Assembly: GCA_964353855.1 (NCBI GenBank)
Contig: CAYGWX010000043.1
Coordinates: 1 to 20,933, forward strand
From: CAYGWX01 sp964353855 [NCBI: uncultured bacterium]
GTDB lineage: Bacteria > Edwardsbacteria > CAYGWX01
Direction of reading: 5' to 3'
DNA: 20,933 bases
The position numbers were made by a program, and so were the translations under genes. The notes beneath the pieces are model-generated. The model saw nothing but the letters and a program-made list of their open reading frames with translations, was not told the DNA's origin and ran no database searches. Below, piece by piece: positions 14,651-20,933 of this stretch. Position 1 is the stretch's first letter. Each line of letters opens with the position of its first letter.

Positions 14651-15343
14651 ATGGCAGGCCAGACGTATGTCATTCCGTTGCGGGAGATGGAGGAGGCGGA
14701 GCGGCCCAGGGAGAGGCTCCTGCGCTTCGGCCCGGACGCTTTGAAGAACCACGAGCTCCTGGCCATCATCCTGAACACGGGTTACCGGAGGGAGAGCGTC
14801 CTGGATCTGGCCCAGCGCATCGTCCAGGAATACGGATCCAAGGCGATCGCCGAGGAACGGAGCGTGGAGCGGCTGATGTCCATCCTGGGCCTGCCTCCGG
14901 TCAAGGCCTGCCAGGTCGTAGCCACCTTCGAGCTGGGACGGAGGCTCTACTTGGAGGAGCCGGGCAGGGTGCCTGCGCTGCGCACCCCGGACGAGGTGCA
15001 CCGCTACGTGAAGGAGATGGAGGGCCTGGCCAAGGAGGAGTTCCGCGGGCTCTACCTGAACGCCCGGAACAAGGTGATCCACGACGAGATCATCTCCATC
15101 GGCACGCTCACGGCCAATCTGGTCCACCCCCGGGAGGTCTTCCGCCCGGCCTTCGAGTACGGGTGCGCGGCGATCATCGTGGTCCACAACCACCCCTCGG
15201 GAGACCCGGCCCCCTCGGAGGAGGACATCAGCCTGACCCGCCAGCTCGTGCAGGTCTCCCGGATCATGGGGATAGAGGTTCTGGACCACGTGATCATCGG
15301 GAAGGGAAACTTCGTGAGCCTAAAGGAGATGGGCAAGTTATAG
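14651..15343 (+). CDS. radC: RadC family protein (JAB/MPN+ domain)
   Basis: The protein has 230 residues. The ATG at 14651 follows GAGGAGG. The N-terminal part has the RadC helix-hairpin-helix-like region (RERLLRFGPDALKNHELLAI, then ILGLPPVKACQ). The C-terminal JAB domain holds the metal motif H-x-H-x7-S-x2-D: His179, His181, Ser189 and Asp192 in VVHNHPSGDPAPSEED. Length and motifs are normal for full-length RadC. The name comes from a DNA-repair phenotype whose basis was later questioned, so the true role is not settled; the fold predicts a zinc hydrolase. It is the third gene of the operon, 17 bp after the phosphatase, and ends at a strong bidirectional terminator. Confidence 0.95.
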   Translation: MAGQTYVIPLREMEEAERPRERLLRFGPDALKNHELLAIILNTGYRRESVLDLAQRIVQEYGSKAIAEERSVERLMSILGLPPVKACQVVATFELGRRLYLEEPGRVPALRTPDEVHRYVKEMEGLAKEEFRGLYLNARNKVIHDEIISIGTLTANLVHPREVFRPAFEYGCAAIIVVHNHPSGDPAPSEEDISLTRQLVQVSRIMGIEVLDHVIIGKGNFVSLKEMGKL

Positions 15344-15357
15344 AGCTAAAGGGCAGG

Positions 15358-15394
15358 AAAGAGAGCGTCCCTTTCGCTTGAGGACGCTCTCTTT
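15358..15394. terminator. Bidirectional terminator between convergent genes
   Basis: AAAGAGAGCGTCC (15358-15370) pairs perfectly with GGACGCTCTCTTT (15382-15394) over an 11-nt loop. It lies between the radC stop (15343) and the stop of the minus-strand lipoprotein gene (15408) and has TTT at the 3' side on both strands. Confidence 0.85.
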
Positions 15395-15407
15395 CGTTGA
15401 GGGAAAT

Positions 15408-15971
15408 TTACTTCGCGGGCTCAGGGGAACCCACTTTGAAGGTGCCGAGCATTCTCTCCACGTCCGGAGCGATCTGACGGTAACGCTCGTCCTCGGCGCC
15501 GATGATCAGGGCATAAACTTTGGTCCCGGAACCGAAGAAGATCATCCTCATCCTCATCAAGGTGTCCGACTCGGTGCAGGTGAACGTGAACTGATGGGCT
15601 GGCCGGCCGGCGAAGGTGGTATCCGTCTTTCCGACCTCCTTGAAATTTTTGAAGTCCTCCTTGACGGACGCGATGGTGATCCCGGAGAACATCCTGAGGT
15701 CGCTCTTCTTGAGTGGCTGCCCCAGGTCCGAGGCGATGAGCTGGAGGGTGGCGGGCTCGGTTTTGTGCCTCAGGGACAGGGCCACAGAAGTGTCCCGGTC
15801 CACCTCCCAGTTGGCCGTGGCGTAGGTGAGCTCGAAGTCCCGGTCCGGGCTCTGGAAGGTCTGGAACGCCGGAACCACGGGTTTGGGCGGCGGCGGAGCC
15901 TGCCTCTGGCCACAGCCGGCCATTGTTAGGATCAAGACGAAGAGGGAGAGGGTTAAAAGACTGCGGCGCAT
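15408..15971 (-). CDS. Putative lipoprotein with PsbP/DUF1795-like domain
   Basis: The protein has 187 residues. The start is the ATG at 15971 (minus strand), preceded by AAAGGAGGTGAT (15992-15981), a near-complete anti-SD match; the longer frame upstream is untranslated leader. MRRSLLTLSLFVLILTMAGC is a lipoprotein signal with the lipid-bearing Cys in MAGC, followed by a proline-rich linker (APPPPKP). The mature domain runs FQSPDRDFELTYATANWEV, then ASDLG, then FAGRPAHQFTFTC, then KVYALIIGAED. This looks like the PsbP/LpqN/DUF1795 fold, with a surface-stress reporter pattern and no catalytic residues. It should sit in the outer or inner membrane facing the periplasm. Function unknown. It is transcribed divergently from the cyclase gene. 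Confidence 0.85.
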   Translation of the reverse strand: MRRSLLTLSLFVLILTMAGCGQRQAPPPPKPVVPAFQTFQSPDRDFELTYATANWEVDRDTSVALSLRHKTEPATLQLIASDLGQPLKKSDLRMFSGITIASVKEDFKNFKEVGKTDTTFAGRPAHQFTFTCTESDTLMRMRMIFFGSGTKVYALIIGAEDERYRQIAPDVERMLGTFKVGSPEPAK

Positions 15972-16029
15972 GATAGGGTGATCACCTCCTTTGATCTCAA
16001 GAGATAAAAGCCTTCTGGAGAACGTCCTA

Positions 16030-16058
16030 AGTCTACTCTTTTTCAGAAGGGAAGTCAA
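16030..16058 (-). promoter_or_regulatory. Promoter of the lipoprotein gene (minus strand)
   Basis: Read on the minus strand: TTGACT (16058-16053), 17-bp spacer, TAGACT (16035-16030). The start is predicted near 16023, giving a leader of about 50 nt that ends in the strong ribosome site. Confidence 0.65.
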
Positions 16059-16086
16059 GGGCGCCCCCAAGGAAGCGAAAACCCGC

Positions 16087-16115
16087 TTGACAGGAAAGCG
16101 TAAGGATGTTAAAAT
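16087..16115 (+). promoter_or_regulatory. Sigma-70 promoter of the cyclase gene
   Basis: TTGACA (16087-16092), 17-bp spacer, TAAAAT (16110-16115) with extended TGT. The start is predicted near 16122. It lies 30 bp from the divergent lipoprotein promoter without overlap. Confidence 0.88.
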
Positions 16116-16156
16116 GATAGGTCTGACTTCACCCTTACCGCCCAACAGAGGATGCC

Positions 16157-19048
16157 ATGGCCAGAATAGACCTTGATAAGCTGCGCGCCCTTCTCCCCCC
16201 GGAGCTTAAAAGCTTCCTGGGGGATGACCTCAGCCAGTGGGGACCCCGGGAGCGGGGCGCGGTCCTGGAGCATCTCAAATCCATTGCCGAGGCCGTGGCC
16301 TCGTTCCTGCCCCGGATCGTGGCCGAGGAGAAGCTTTCCCGCCGGCCTTCGGGCCAGGCCGCCCGGTTCCTGGACGCCGCGATCCTGGTGGCGGACATCG
16401 CCGGGTTCACGGCCCTGTCCGAGAGCCTGTCCCGGCCCGGGAGGAAAGGAGCCGAGGAGCTGACCGCGATCATCAACCGCTACTTCTCCTCGCTTCTGGG
16501 CACCCTGTTCAAGTACGGGGGCGACCTCTACCGGTTCAGCGGGGACGCGCTCCTGGCCGTGTTCCGGGACGAGCCCCAGGCCAAGACCATCTACGAGATG
16601 CGCGCGCTCCAGGCGGCCCTGGAGGTGCAGAGCTTCATGCGGGACTTCGCGGTCCTGCGCACGAGCGTGGGCGACCAGCAGGTGGGGATGCACGTGGCGG
16701 TCCACAGCGGGAAGGTCCTGATGATGGAACTGGGGGAGCCCAACCTGGGCCTGGAGCACTACCTGGGCGGACGGACGATGCACGAGATCGCTCTCCTGGA
16801 GGACCGCTCGGAGGCCGGGGACATCCTGGTTTCCAAAGCCCTGACCAGGAAACTGGGCAAGAGCCTCGTAACCGAAGCGAAGCCGTCCGGGGAGCAGGTC
16901 CTGACCGGGCTGGCCATTCCCGTGGCTCCCCTGGACGAGGCGAGGAAGCCCGCGGGGACGATGGACTTCGAAGAGGAAGCCGCCTCGCTCACGGAGCGCA
17001 TCTACGCTCTGGCCCCCTTCCTTCACCTGGACCTCTTCCAGCGCATCGTGACGGAATCCCAGCGCCGGATCGGGGAGGGGGAGCACCGCAGGGCGAGCGT
17101 GCTCTTCCTGGTGGCCGGAGGCCTGGACCTGGAGCGCGACTCCGGAGCCGCGGATAAGCTGGCCGAGCGCTACCGGGCAGTCCAGCGCACCGTGAAGAGC
17201 TTCGGCGGGATCATCAACAAGGTGGACGTGACCCCGGACGGGGATCGGGTGATGATCCTGTTCGGCGTGCCCCAGGCCTACGAGGACCACGAAACCCGGG
17301 CCCTGATCTGCGCCCGAGAGCTCCTCGCGGACCGGAGCGCGGGGGAGCTCGGCCTGTGGCAGAAGGCGGGATGCAATGCCGGGCACGTGTTCGCGGGAAG
17401 CGTGGGCTCGCGCATCCGCAGGGAGTTCACGGTCATGGGCGACGAAGTGAACGTGGCCGCGCGCCTGGCCTCCCTGGCCCAGAGAGGGGAGATCCTGACC
17501 AGCGAGAAGATCAAGCGCCGGGCCAAGGGCAGCTTCGCCTTCACCCCGAGGGGAGAGGTCCAGGTGAAAGGCAAGGCCGCCCCGGTGGAGGTCTTCAAGG
17601 TGGAGGGCCGGGAGGAGAAGCCTTCGCTGGAGGGCTGGGTGAGCGAGAGCCTGGCCCTGGTGGGGCGAACCCCGGAGCTGGCCCTTCTGGACGAGGCCAT
17701 CGCTTCAGCCCTGGAGGGGAAGGGGCAGATCGTCTCCCTGGTGGGCGAGGCGGGAATCGGCAAATCCCGGCTCTTAAGGGAACTCCTCGCCCGCTGGCAG
17801 GGCAAGGGAGGCCGGGTCTTCTCGGGCAACTGCCAGTCCTTCGGCAATGTCCTCGCCTACCTGCCCTGGATCCCGGTTCTGGAGTCCTGCTTCGGGGTGG
17901 ACCCCAAGGACCCCGCGGCCCGGAAGGCCGCGAAGATCGAGGAGGGCCTGAGAAGCGTGGACCCCGCGCTGGGGGACTGGGCGTCCCTGGTCGGGGAGGC
18001 CCTGGGCGTGCCGCTCGGCCCGGGCGGGATGGAGGAAAAGCCGATGGTCAAGTCCCTGGACGCCAAGCTCAGGCGGGAACGGCTCCTGGACATCGTGTTC
18101 CAGGTGCTCGCGGCCCGGTCCGAGAAGGAACCCCTCGGCCTGGCGATCGAGGACCTGCACTGGATGGACGCGGCGTCCCTGGATCTCCTGAACTACGTGG
18201 CCCGCAACCTGGAAGGGAAGAGGATCCTCCTGGCCCTGGCCTACCGGCCGGTGGAGAAGAAGTGGGAGTTCACGGAGAAGCCATTCCACCGCGAGCTCCG
18301 GCTCCGGGAGTTGGCCCCCTCCGAGACCAACCAGCTGGTGGCCAACCTTCTCCAGGCGCCGTCGCTCCCCGCGGAGCTCAAGGACCTGGTCCTCTCCAAG
18401 ACCCAGGGCAACCCCTTCTTCGTAGAGGAGGTGGTCAAGACCCTCCGGGAGCGGGGCGCGGTCAGCCAGGAGGGGGGGGCCTGGAAGGTCTCCGCCGCCC
18501 TCTCCGCCATGGAGGTGCCCGACACGGTCCAGGGGGTCCTGATGAGCCGCATCGACCGGCTTTCCCCCGCGGAGAAAAACATCCTTCAGGTGGCCGCGGT
18601 GATCGGCCGGGAGTTCGACTTCGACATCCTGTCCGGAATCGCGCCCCAGAAGGAGCGCCTCTCCCAGGCCCTGTCCGAGCTCACCCGGCTGGACCTCATC
18701 CTGCAGGGGGAGAGCGGGAAGATGACCTACCTGTTCAAGCACGTCCTGACCCAGGAGGTGGCCTACGAAAGCCTGGCCTTCTCCCGCCGGCACGAGCTGC
18801 ACCGGTCCATCGGGGACTTCATCGAGAGGGCCCACGAGCAGGCCCTGGATGAGCGCCTCGGGCTCCTGGCCCTGCACTACTCCCGGGGCGAGGCCTGGGA
18901 CAAGGCCCTGGACTACTCGGTGCGGGCCGGGGACCGGGCCAAGAAGGTCTACGCCAACGAGGAGGCCCTGCGGTTCTACGACCTGGCCCTGGAGGTCTTC
19001 GACCACATGGAGAAGGAAGGATATCGGATGGCGGTGGACGATTTCTAA
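16157..19048 (+). CDS. Soluble adenylyl cyclase-like protein: two class III cyclase domains, AAA/NTPase, partial TPR
   Basis: The protein has 963 residues; the ATG at 16157 follows AGAGG. Domains in order: cyclase domain C1 (about 72-235), cyclase domain C2 (about 313-470), an AAA-type NTPase (about 500-800), and a short helical TPR-like end. C1 has both metal aspartates, Asp80 (VADIAGFT) and Asp130 (GGDLYRFSGDALLAVF, close to the C1 motif of mammalian soluble adenylyl cyclase). It lacks the transition-state pair (Met208/Ala212). C2 has Asn432 and Arg436 (GDEVNVAARL) and Lys355 but has Val319 for the first metal Asp. One shared active site is therefore expected. Walker A is GEAGIGKS (Lys536) and Walker B is AIEDLHW (Glu665/Asp666). 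It is cytosolic, likely makes cAMP in response to an unknown signal, and has its own promoter. The C-terminus is short for this family. Confidence 0.9.
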   Translation: MARIDLDKLRALLPPELKSFLGDDLSQWGPRERGAVLEHLKSIAEAVASFLPRIVAEEKLSRRPSGQAARFLDAAILVADIAGFTALSESLSRPGRKGAEELTAIINRYFSSLLGTLFKYGGDLYRFSGDALLAVFRDEPQAKTIYEMRALQAALEVQSFMRDFAVLRTSVGDQQVGMHVAVHSGKVLMMELGEPNLGLEHYLGGRTMHEIALLEDRSEAGDILVSKALTRKLGKSLVTEAKPSGEQVLTGLAIPVAPLDEARKPAGTMDFEEEAASLTERIYALAPFLHLDLFQRIVTESQRRIGEGEHRRASVLFLVAGGLDLERDSGAADKLAERYRAVQRTVKSFGGIINKVDVTPDGDRVMILFGVPQAYEDHETRALICARELLADRSAGELGLWQKAGCNAGHVFAGSVGSRIRREFTVMGDEVNVAARLASLAQRGEILTSEKIKRRAKGSFAFTPRGEVQVKGKAAPVEVFKVEGREEKPSLEGWVSESLALVGRTPELALLDEAIASALEGKGQIVSLVGEAGIGKSRLLRELLARWQGKGGRVFSGNCQSFGNVLAYLPWIPVLESCFGVDPKDPAARKAAKIEEGLRSVDPALGDWASLVGEALGVPLGPGGMEEKPMVKSLDAKLRRERLLDIVFQVLAARSEKEPLGLAIEDLHWMDAASLDLLNYVARNLEGKRILLALAYRPVEKKWEFTEKPFHRELRLRELAPSETNQLVANLLQAPSLPAELKDLVLSKTQGNPFFVEEVVKTLRERGAVSQEGGAWKVSAALSAMEVPDTVQGVLMSRIDRLSPAEKNILQVAAVIGREFDFDILSGIAPQKERLSQALSELTRLDLILQGESGKMTYLFKHVLTQEVAYESLAFSRRHELHRSIGDFIERAHEQALDERLGLLALHYSRGEAWDKALDYSVRAGDRAKKVYANEEALRFYDLALEVFDHMEKEGYRMAVDDF

Positions 19049-19067
19049 CGGATTCATAAGCCTTTTC

Positions 19068-19081
19068 GCATTCAGCATTTA
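19068..19081. repeat. Heptamer repeat GCATTCA-GCATTTA, left of the metallopeptidase gene
   Basis: Two abutting 7-bp units lie directly after the cyclase stop. They match the pair at 19544-19557 on the other side of the next gene. Confidence 0.65.
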
Positions 19082-19097
19082 AGGATTATTATCCATC

Positions 19098-19532
19098 ATG
19101 CAGGTCAAGCTTTCCTCTGCGAAGAAACTCTTAGCTAAGTGGCAACCAGCGCTCAGGCTCGGAGATTGGGACATCCGCATCGGGATTGTAAAGCGACGCT
19201 GGAGGAAGTCCGGAGACATCAAGATCGACGATACCGACAAGAAGGCTATTCTGTTGTTGAATGCCAAACCCCTATGCGAGAACCTGGAGGAGACGATCGT
19301 CCATGAACTGCTCCATCTTAAACTCTGGGGTCTGGACCAGATGTTGGAAGATCTGCTGAACACAGCGTTTGGGAAGGATATTAGCGACCCTAAGCGTGAG
19401 TTCGCTTATAACCAGTTCATGACGTTACTCGAGGTCACGGTGGAGGACTTAACCAAGGGTTACCTGGCCGCTGCAGGTCGTAAAAACCCATTATCATTCG
19501 GACGCATCCGCTCTAAAACAATTCGTTATTAA
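19098..19532 (+). CDS. Small HExxH putative zinc metallopeptidase-like protein
   Basis: The protein has 144 residues from the ATG at 19098, with only a weak ribosome site (AAGGATT about 11 nt upstream). The motif TIVHELLHLKLWG gives HELLH at residues 69-73, the HExxH zinc signature. The region before it (LGDWDIRIGIV, then IDDTDKKAILLLN) resembles small gluzincin/SprT-like proteins often carried by phages and mobile elements, in which W.I.......D....A.I......E.T.VHELLH recurs. There is no signal peptide. The gene is visibly less GC-rich than the cyclase and CreD-like genes on either side and is bracketed by matching heptamer repeats. The substrate is unknown, and the peptidase call rests on one motif. 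Confidence 0.7.
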   Translation: MQVKLSSAKKLLAKWQPALRLGDWDIRIGIVKRRWRKSGDIKIDDTDKKAILLLNAKPLCENLEETIVHELLHLKLWGLDQMLEDLLNTAFGKDISDPKREFAYNQFMTLLEVTVEDLTKGYLAAAGRKNPLSFGRIRSKTIRY

Positions 19533-19543
19533 TTTCTTGTTCC

Positions 19544-19591
19544 GCATTTAGCATTTCAAAACAAAAACGTTAAATGCTCATTGCTAAATTT
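19544..19591. repeat. Heptamer repeats, direct and inverted, right of the metallopeptidase gene
   Basis: GCATTTA-GCATTTC at 19544-19557, then the inverted units TAAATGC-TCATTGC-TAAATTT at 19571-19591. AGCATTT (19550-19556) can pair with AAATGCT (19572-19578), so the block can form a 7-bp hairpin. A T-run (CTTTTT) follows near 19602. Confidence 0.65.
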
Positions 19592-19650
19592 AAAATGAAT
19601 CTTTTTAAGCAACCCCCGTTCATCTTCCCGGCATCTAAAGATCAGTCGTT

Positions 19651-19674
19651 CCTAACCCCTAACCCCTAATCCCT
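19651..19674. repeat. Heptamer tandem repeat CCTAACC type
   Basis: CCTAACC, CCTAACC, CCTAATC, CCT: three abutting 7-bp units and a partial one, ending 15 bp before the next ATG. It resembles telomere-like sequence only by composition. Confidence 0.75.
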
Positions 19675-19689
19675 GTAAGAAAGGCCTTT

Positions 19690-20901
19690 ATGAACACCAA
19701 GAACGTCCTCTGGGTCGTCTTCATCTTCATCTGCACCACCATCGCCTGGGCCGTCCTGGGCGGGAGCCTGATGGTGCGCAGCAATCAGTCCGACATCGCG
19801 CTCAAGGGAAAAGTCGAGACCCTCTGGGGCGGGGAGCACTCCCAGGCCGCCCCCACCATCTACTACCAGGTGGAGCGCAAGACCAAGCGCTACGACGAGT
19901 CCGCCAAGAAGGAGATCGTGGAAACTTACTGGGACTCCCATTACGTGGAGCCGACCAAGAGCGACATCAAGGCAAGCTTGGGCCTGGATTACCGCCAGAA
20001 GGGCCTCCTCTGGTATTCCACCTACCGGGTGGACTTCTCCGGGACCTACCGCTTCAAGAACCTCAAGGACTCCGCCGAGACCTATCGCATCCACTTCGCC
20101 TTCCCCACCTCCCAGGCGATCTACGACAATTTCCAGCTCATCGTGGACGGGAAGAAGTTCCTGGCCCAGGGAGACCTCTCCCAGGGGGTCACGGCCAAGA
20201 CCGTGGTGGCCCCGGGCGAGGAGAAGGAGTTCCTGGTGACCTACCGCTCCCAGGGCCTGGACCGCTGGCGCTACGCCTTCGGCACGGGAGTGACCCGGGT
20301 GCAGGACTTCTCGCTGGTGGTGGACACGGACTTCAAGAACGTGGACTTCCCGGAGCAGACCATCTCGCCCACGGCCAAGCAGGCCAAGGGCACGGGCTGG
20401 CAGCTGTCCTGGAAGTTCCAGGACCTGGTGGCCGGGTTCGCCATCGGGATCGAGATGCCCAAGAAGCTGAACCCCGGGCCTCTGGCGAGCAAGATCACGT
20501 TCTTCGCGCCGGTGCCGCTCTTTTTGTTCTTCTTCACCCTGCTCCTTTTCGCCGCGATGCGCAAGGTCACGATCCACTCCCTGAACTACTTCTTCCTGGC
20601 CGCGGCGTTCTTCGCCTTCCACCTGCTTTACGCCTATCTGGTGGATCACATCTCCATCCACCTGGCTTTCGTGCTCTCGTCCATCACGTCGCTCATCCTG
20701 GTGGTGACGTACCTCCGGCTGGTGGTGAACTGGAGCTTCGCCTTCCGCGAGGCGGGGCTGGCCCAGATCCTGTTCCTGGTGCTCTTCTCCTACGCCTTTT
20801 TCTATCCCGGGTTCACGGGCCTGATCATCACGATCGGGTGCATCGTGACCCTGTTCATCCTGATGCAGATCACGGGCAAGGTCAAGTGGGGGACGGCTTA
20901 G
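19690..20901 (+). CDS. CreD-like inner-membrane protein
   Basis: The protein has 403 residues; the ATG at 19690 follows AGAAAGG. One N-terminal membrane segment (VLWVVFIFICTTIAWAVLGG) is followed by a ~235-residue periplasmic region rich in beta strands. Five closely packed membrane segments come next, between about 263 and 393 (for example FFAPVPLFLFFFTLLLFAAM, YFFLAAAFFAFHLLYAYL). This 1+5 layout and the end MQITGKVKW, comparable with the M..TR..DW end of CreD proteins, point to the CreD (colicin E2 tolerance/CreBC regulon) family. E. coli CreD is about 450 residues, so this is a slightly shorter relative. The role of CreD is poorly defined (envelope integrity). No CreB/CreC genes are in the window. 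No promoter was recognised in the 157-bp repeat-rich gap upstream. Confidence 0.65.
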   Translation: MNTKNVLWVVFIFICTTIAWAVLGGSLMVRSNQSDIALKGKVETLWGGEHSQAAPTIYYQVERKTKRYDESAKKEIVETYWDSHYVEPTKSDIKASLGLDYRQKGLLWYSTYRVDFSGTYRFKNLKDSAETYRIHFAFPTSQAIYDNFQLIVDGKKFLAQGDLSQGVTAKTVVAPGEEKEFLVTYRSQGLDRWRYAFGTGVTRVQDFSLVVDTDFKNVDFPEQTISPTAKQAKGTGWQLSWKFQDLVAGFAIGIEMPKKLNPGPLASKITFFAPVPLFLFFFTLLLFAAMRKVTIHSLNYFFLAAAFFAFHLLYAYLVDHISIHLAFVLSSITSLILVVTYLRLVVNWSFAFREAGLAQILFLVLFSYAFFYPGFTGLIITIGCIVTLFILMQITGKVKWGTA

Positions 20902-20933
20902 GTCCGTACCCTGAAAAAGACAAGGGGCCCCGC

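Noticed and set aside
15972-16145. N-terminal extension of the lipoprotein
   Set aside because: The extra frame covers the promoter and the ribosome site at 15981-15992; a lipobox must follow a short N-terminal signal.
19651-19674. Telomere-like CCTAACC repeat as a replicon end
   Set aside because: Only three units, internal to a continuous sequence, and matching the 7-bp period of other local arrays.

Overview
This is a GC-rich bacterial segment of about 21 kb. It very probably comes from a diderm (outer-membrane) lineage of the FCB-like candidate-phylum type. The reasons are four complete or partial secreted proteins that end in FlgD-like/type IX secretion (T9SS) C-terminal sorting domains, a predicted outer-membrane beta-barrel, and a lipoprotein. 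The exact phylum cannot be named from sequence alone. Promoters are of the ordinary sigma-70 kind (TTGACa, 17-18 bp, TATAAT, often with an extended TGn), and several rho-independent terminators are clear.

Layout. (1) 1-3400 is a secretome region. It holds the 3' end of a secreted T9SS-CTD protein, a beta-propeller T9SS-CTD protein, a small secreted carboxypeptidase-regulatory-like protein, an orphan remnant of another sorting domain trapped between two terminators, and about 800 bp of gene-free DNA full of short-period tandem repeats. (2) 3429-9743 holds two tandem, clearly homologous subtilisin-like (S8) proteins of about 1000 residues. The second has an intact catalytic triad. The first has lost all three triad residues while keeping the fold and architecture, so it is a pseudoprotease. 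(3) 9866-11668 is a two-gene operon for an aconitase/isopropylmalate dehydratase-type hydro-lyase (large and small subunits). A repeat-rich spacer follows. (4) 12136-15343 is an apparent operon: outer-membrane barrel protein, HAD (MtnX-like) phosphatase, RadC. (5) A convergent lipoprotein gene (15408-15971, minus strand) is divergent from a large adenylate cyclase/AAA ATPase/TPR protein built like mammalian soluble adenylyl cyclase. (6) 19049-20901 holds a small HExxH metallopeptidase-like gene flanked by heptamer repeats, then a CreD-like inner-membrane protein.

The most unusual points are: the triad-less S8 paralog next to its intact sibling; the intergenic arrays of degenerate 11-bp-period tandem repeats, two of which look like the same element in opposite orientations; a second class of 7-bp-period repeats that bracket the small metallopeptidase gene; and the complementary loss of catalytic residues between the two cyclase domains. 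No tRNA, rRNA, CRISPR array, transposase or phage module was seen.
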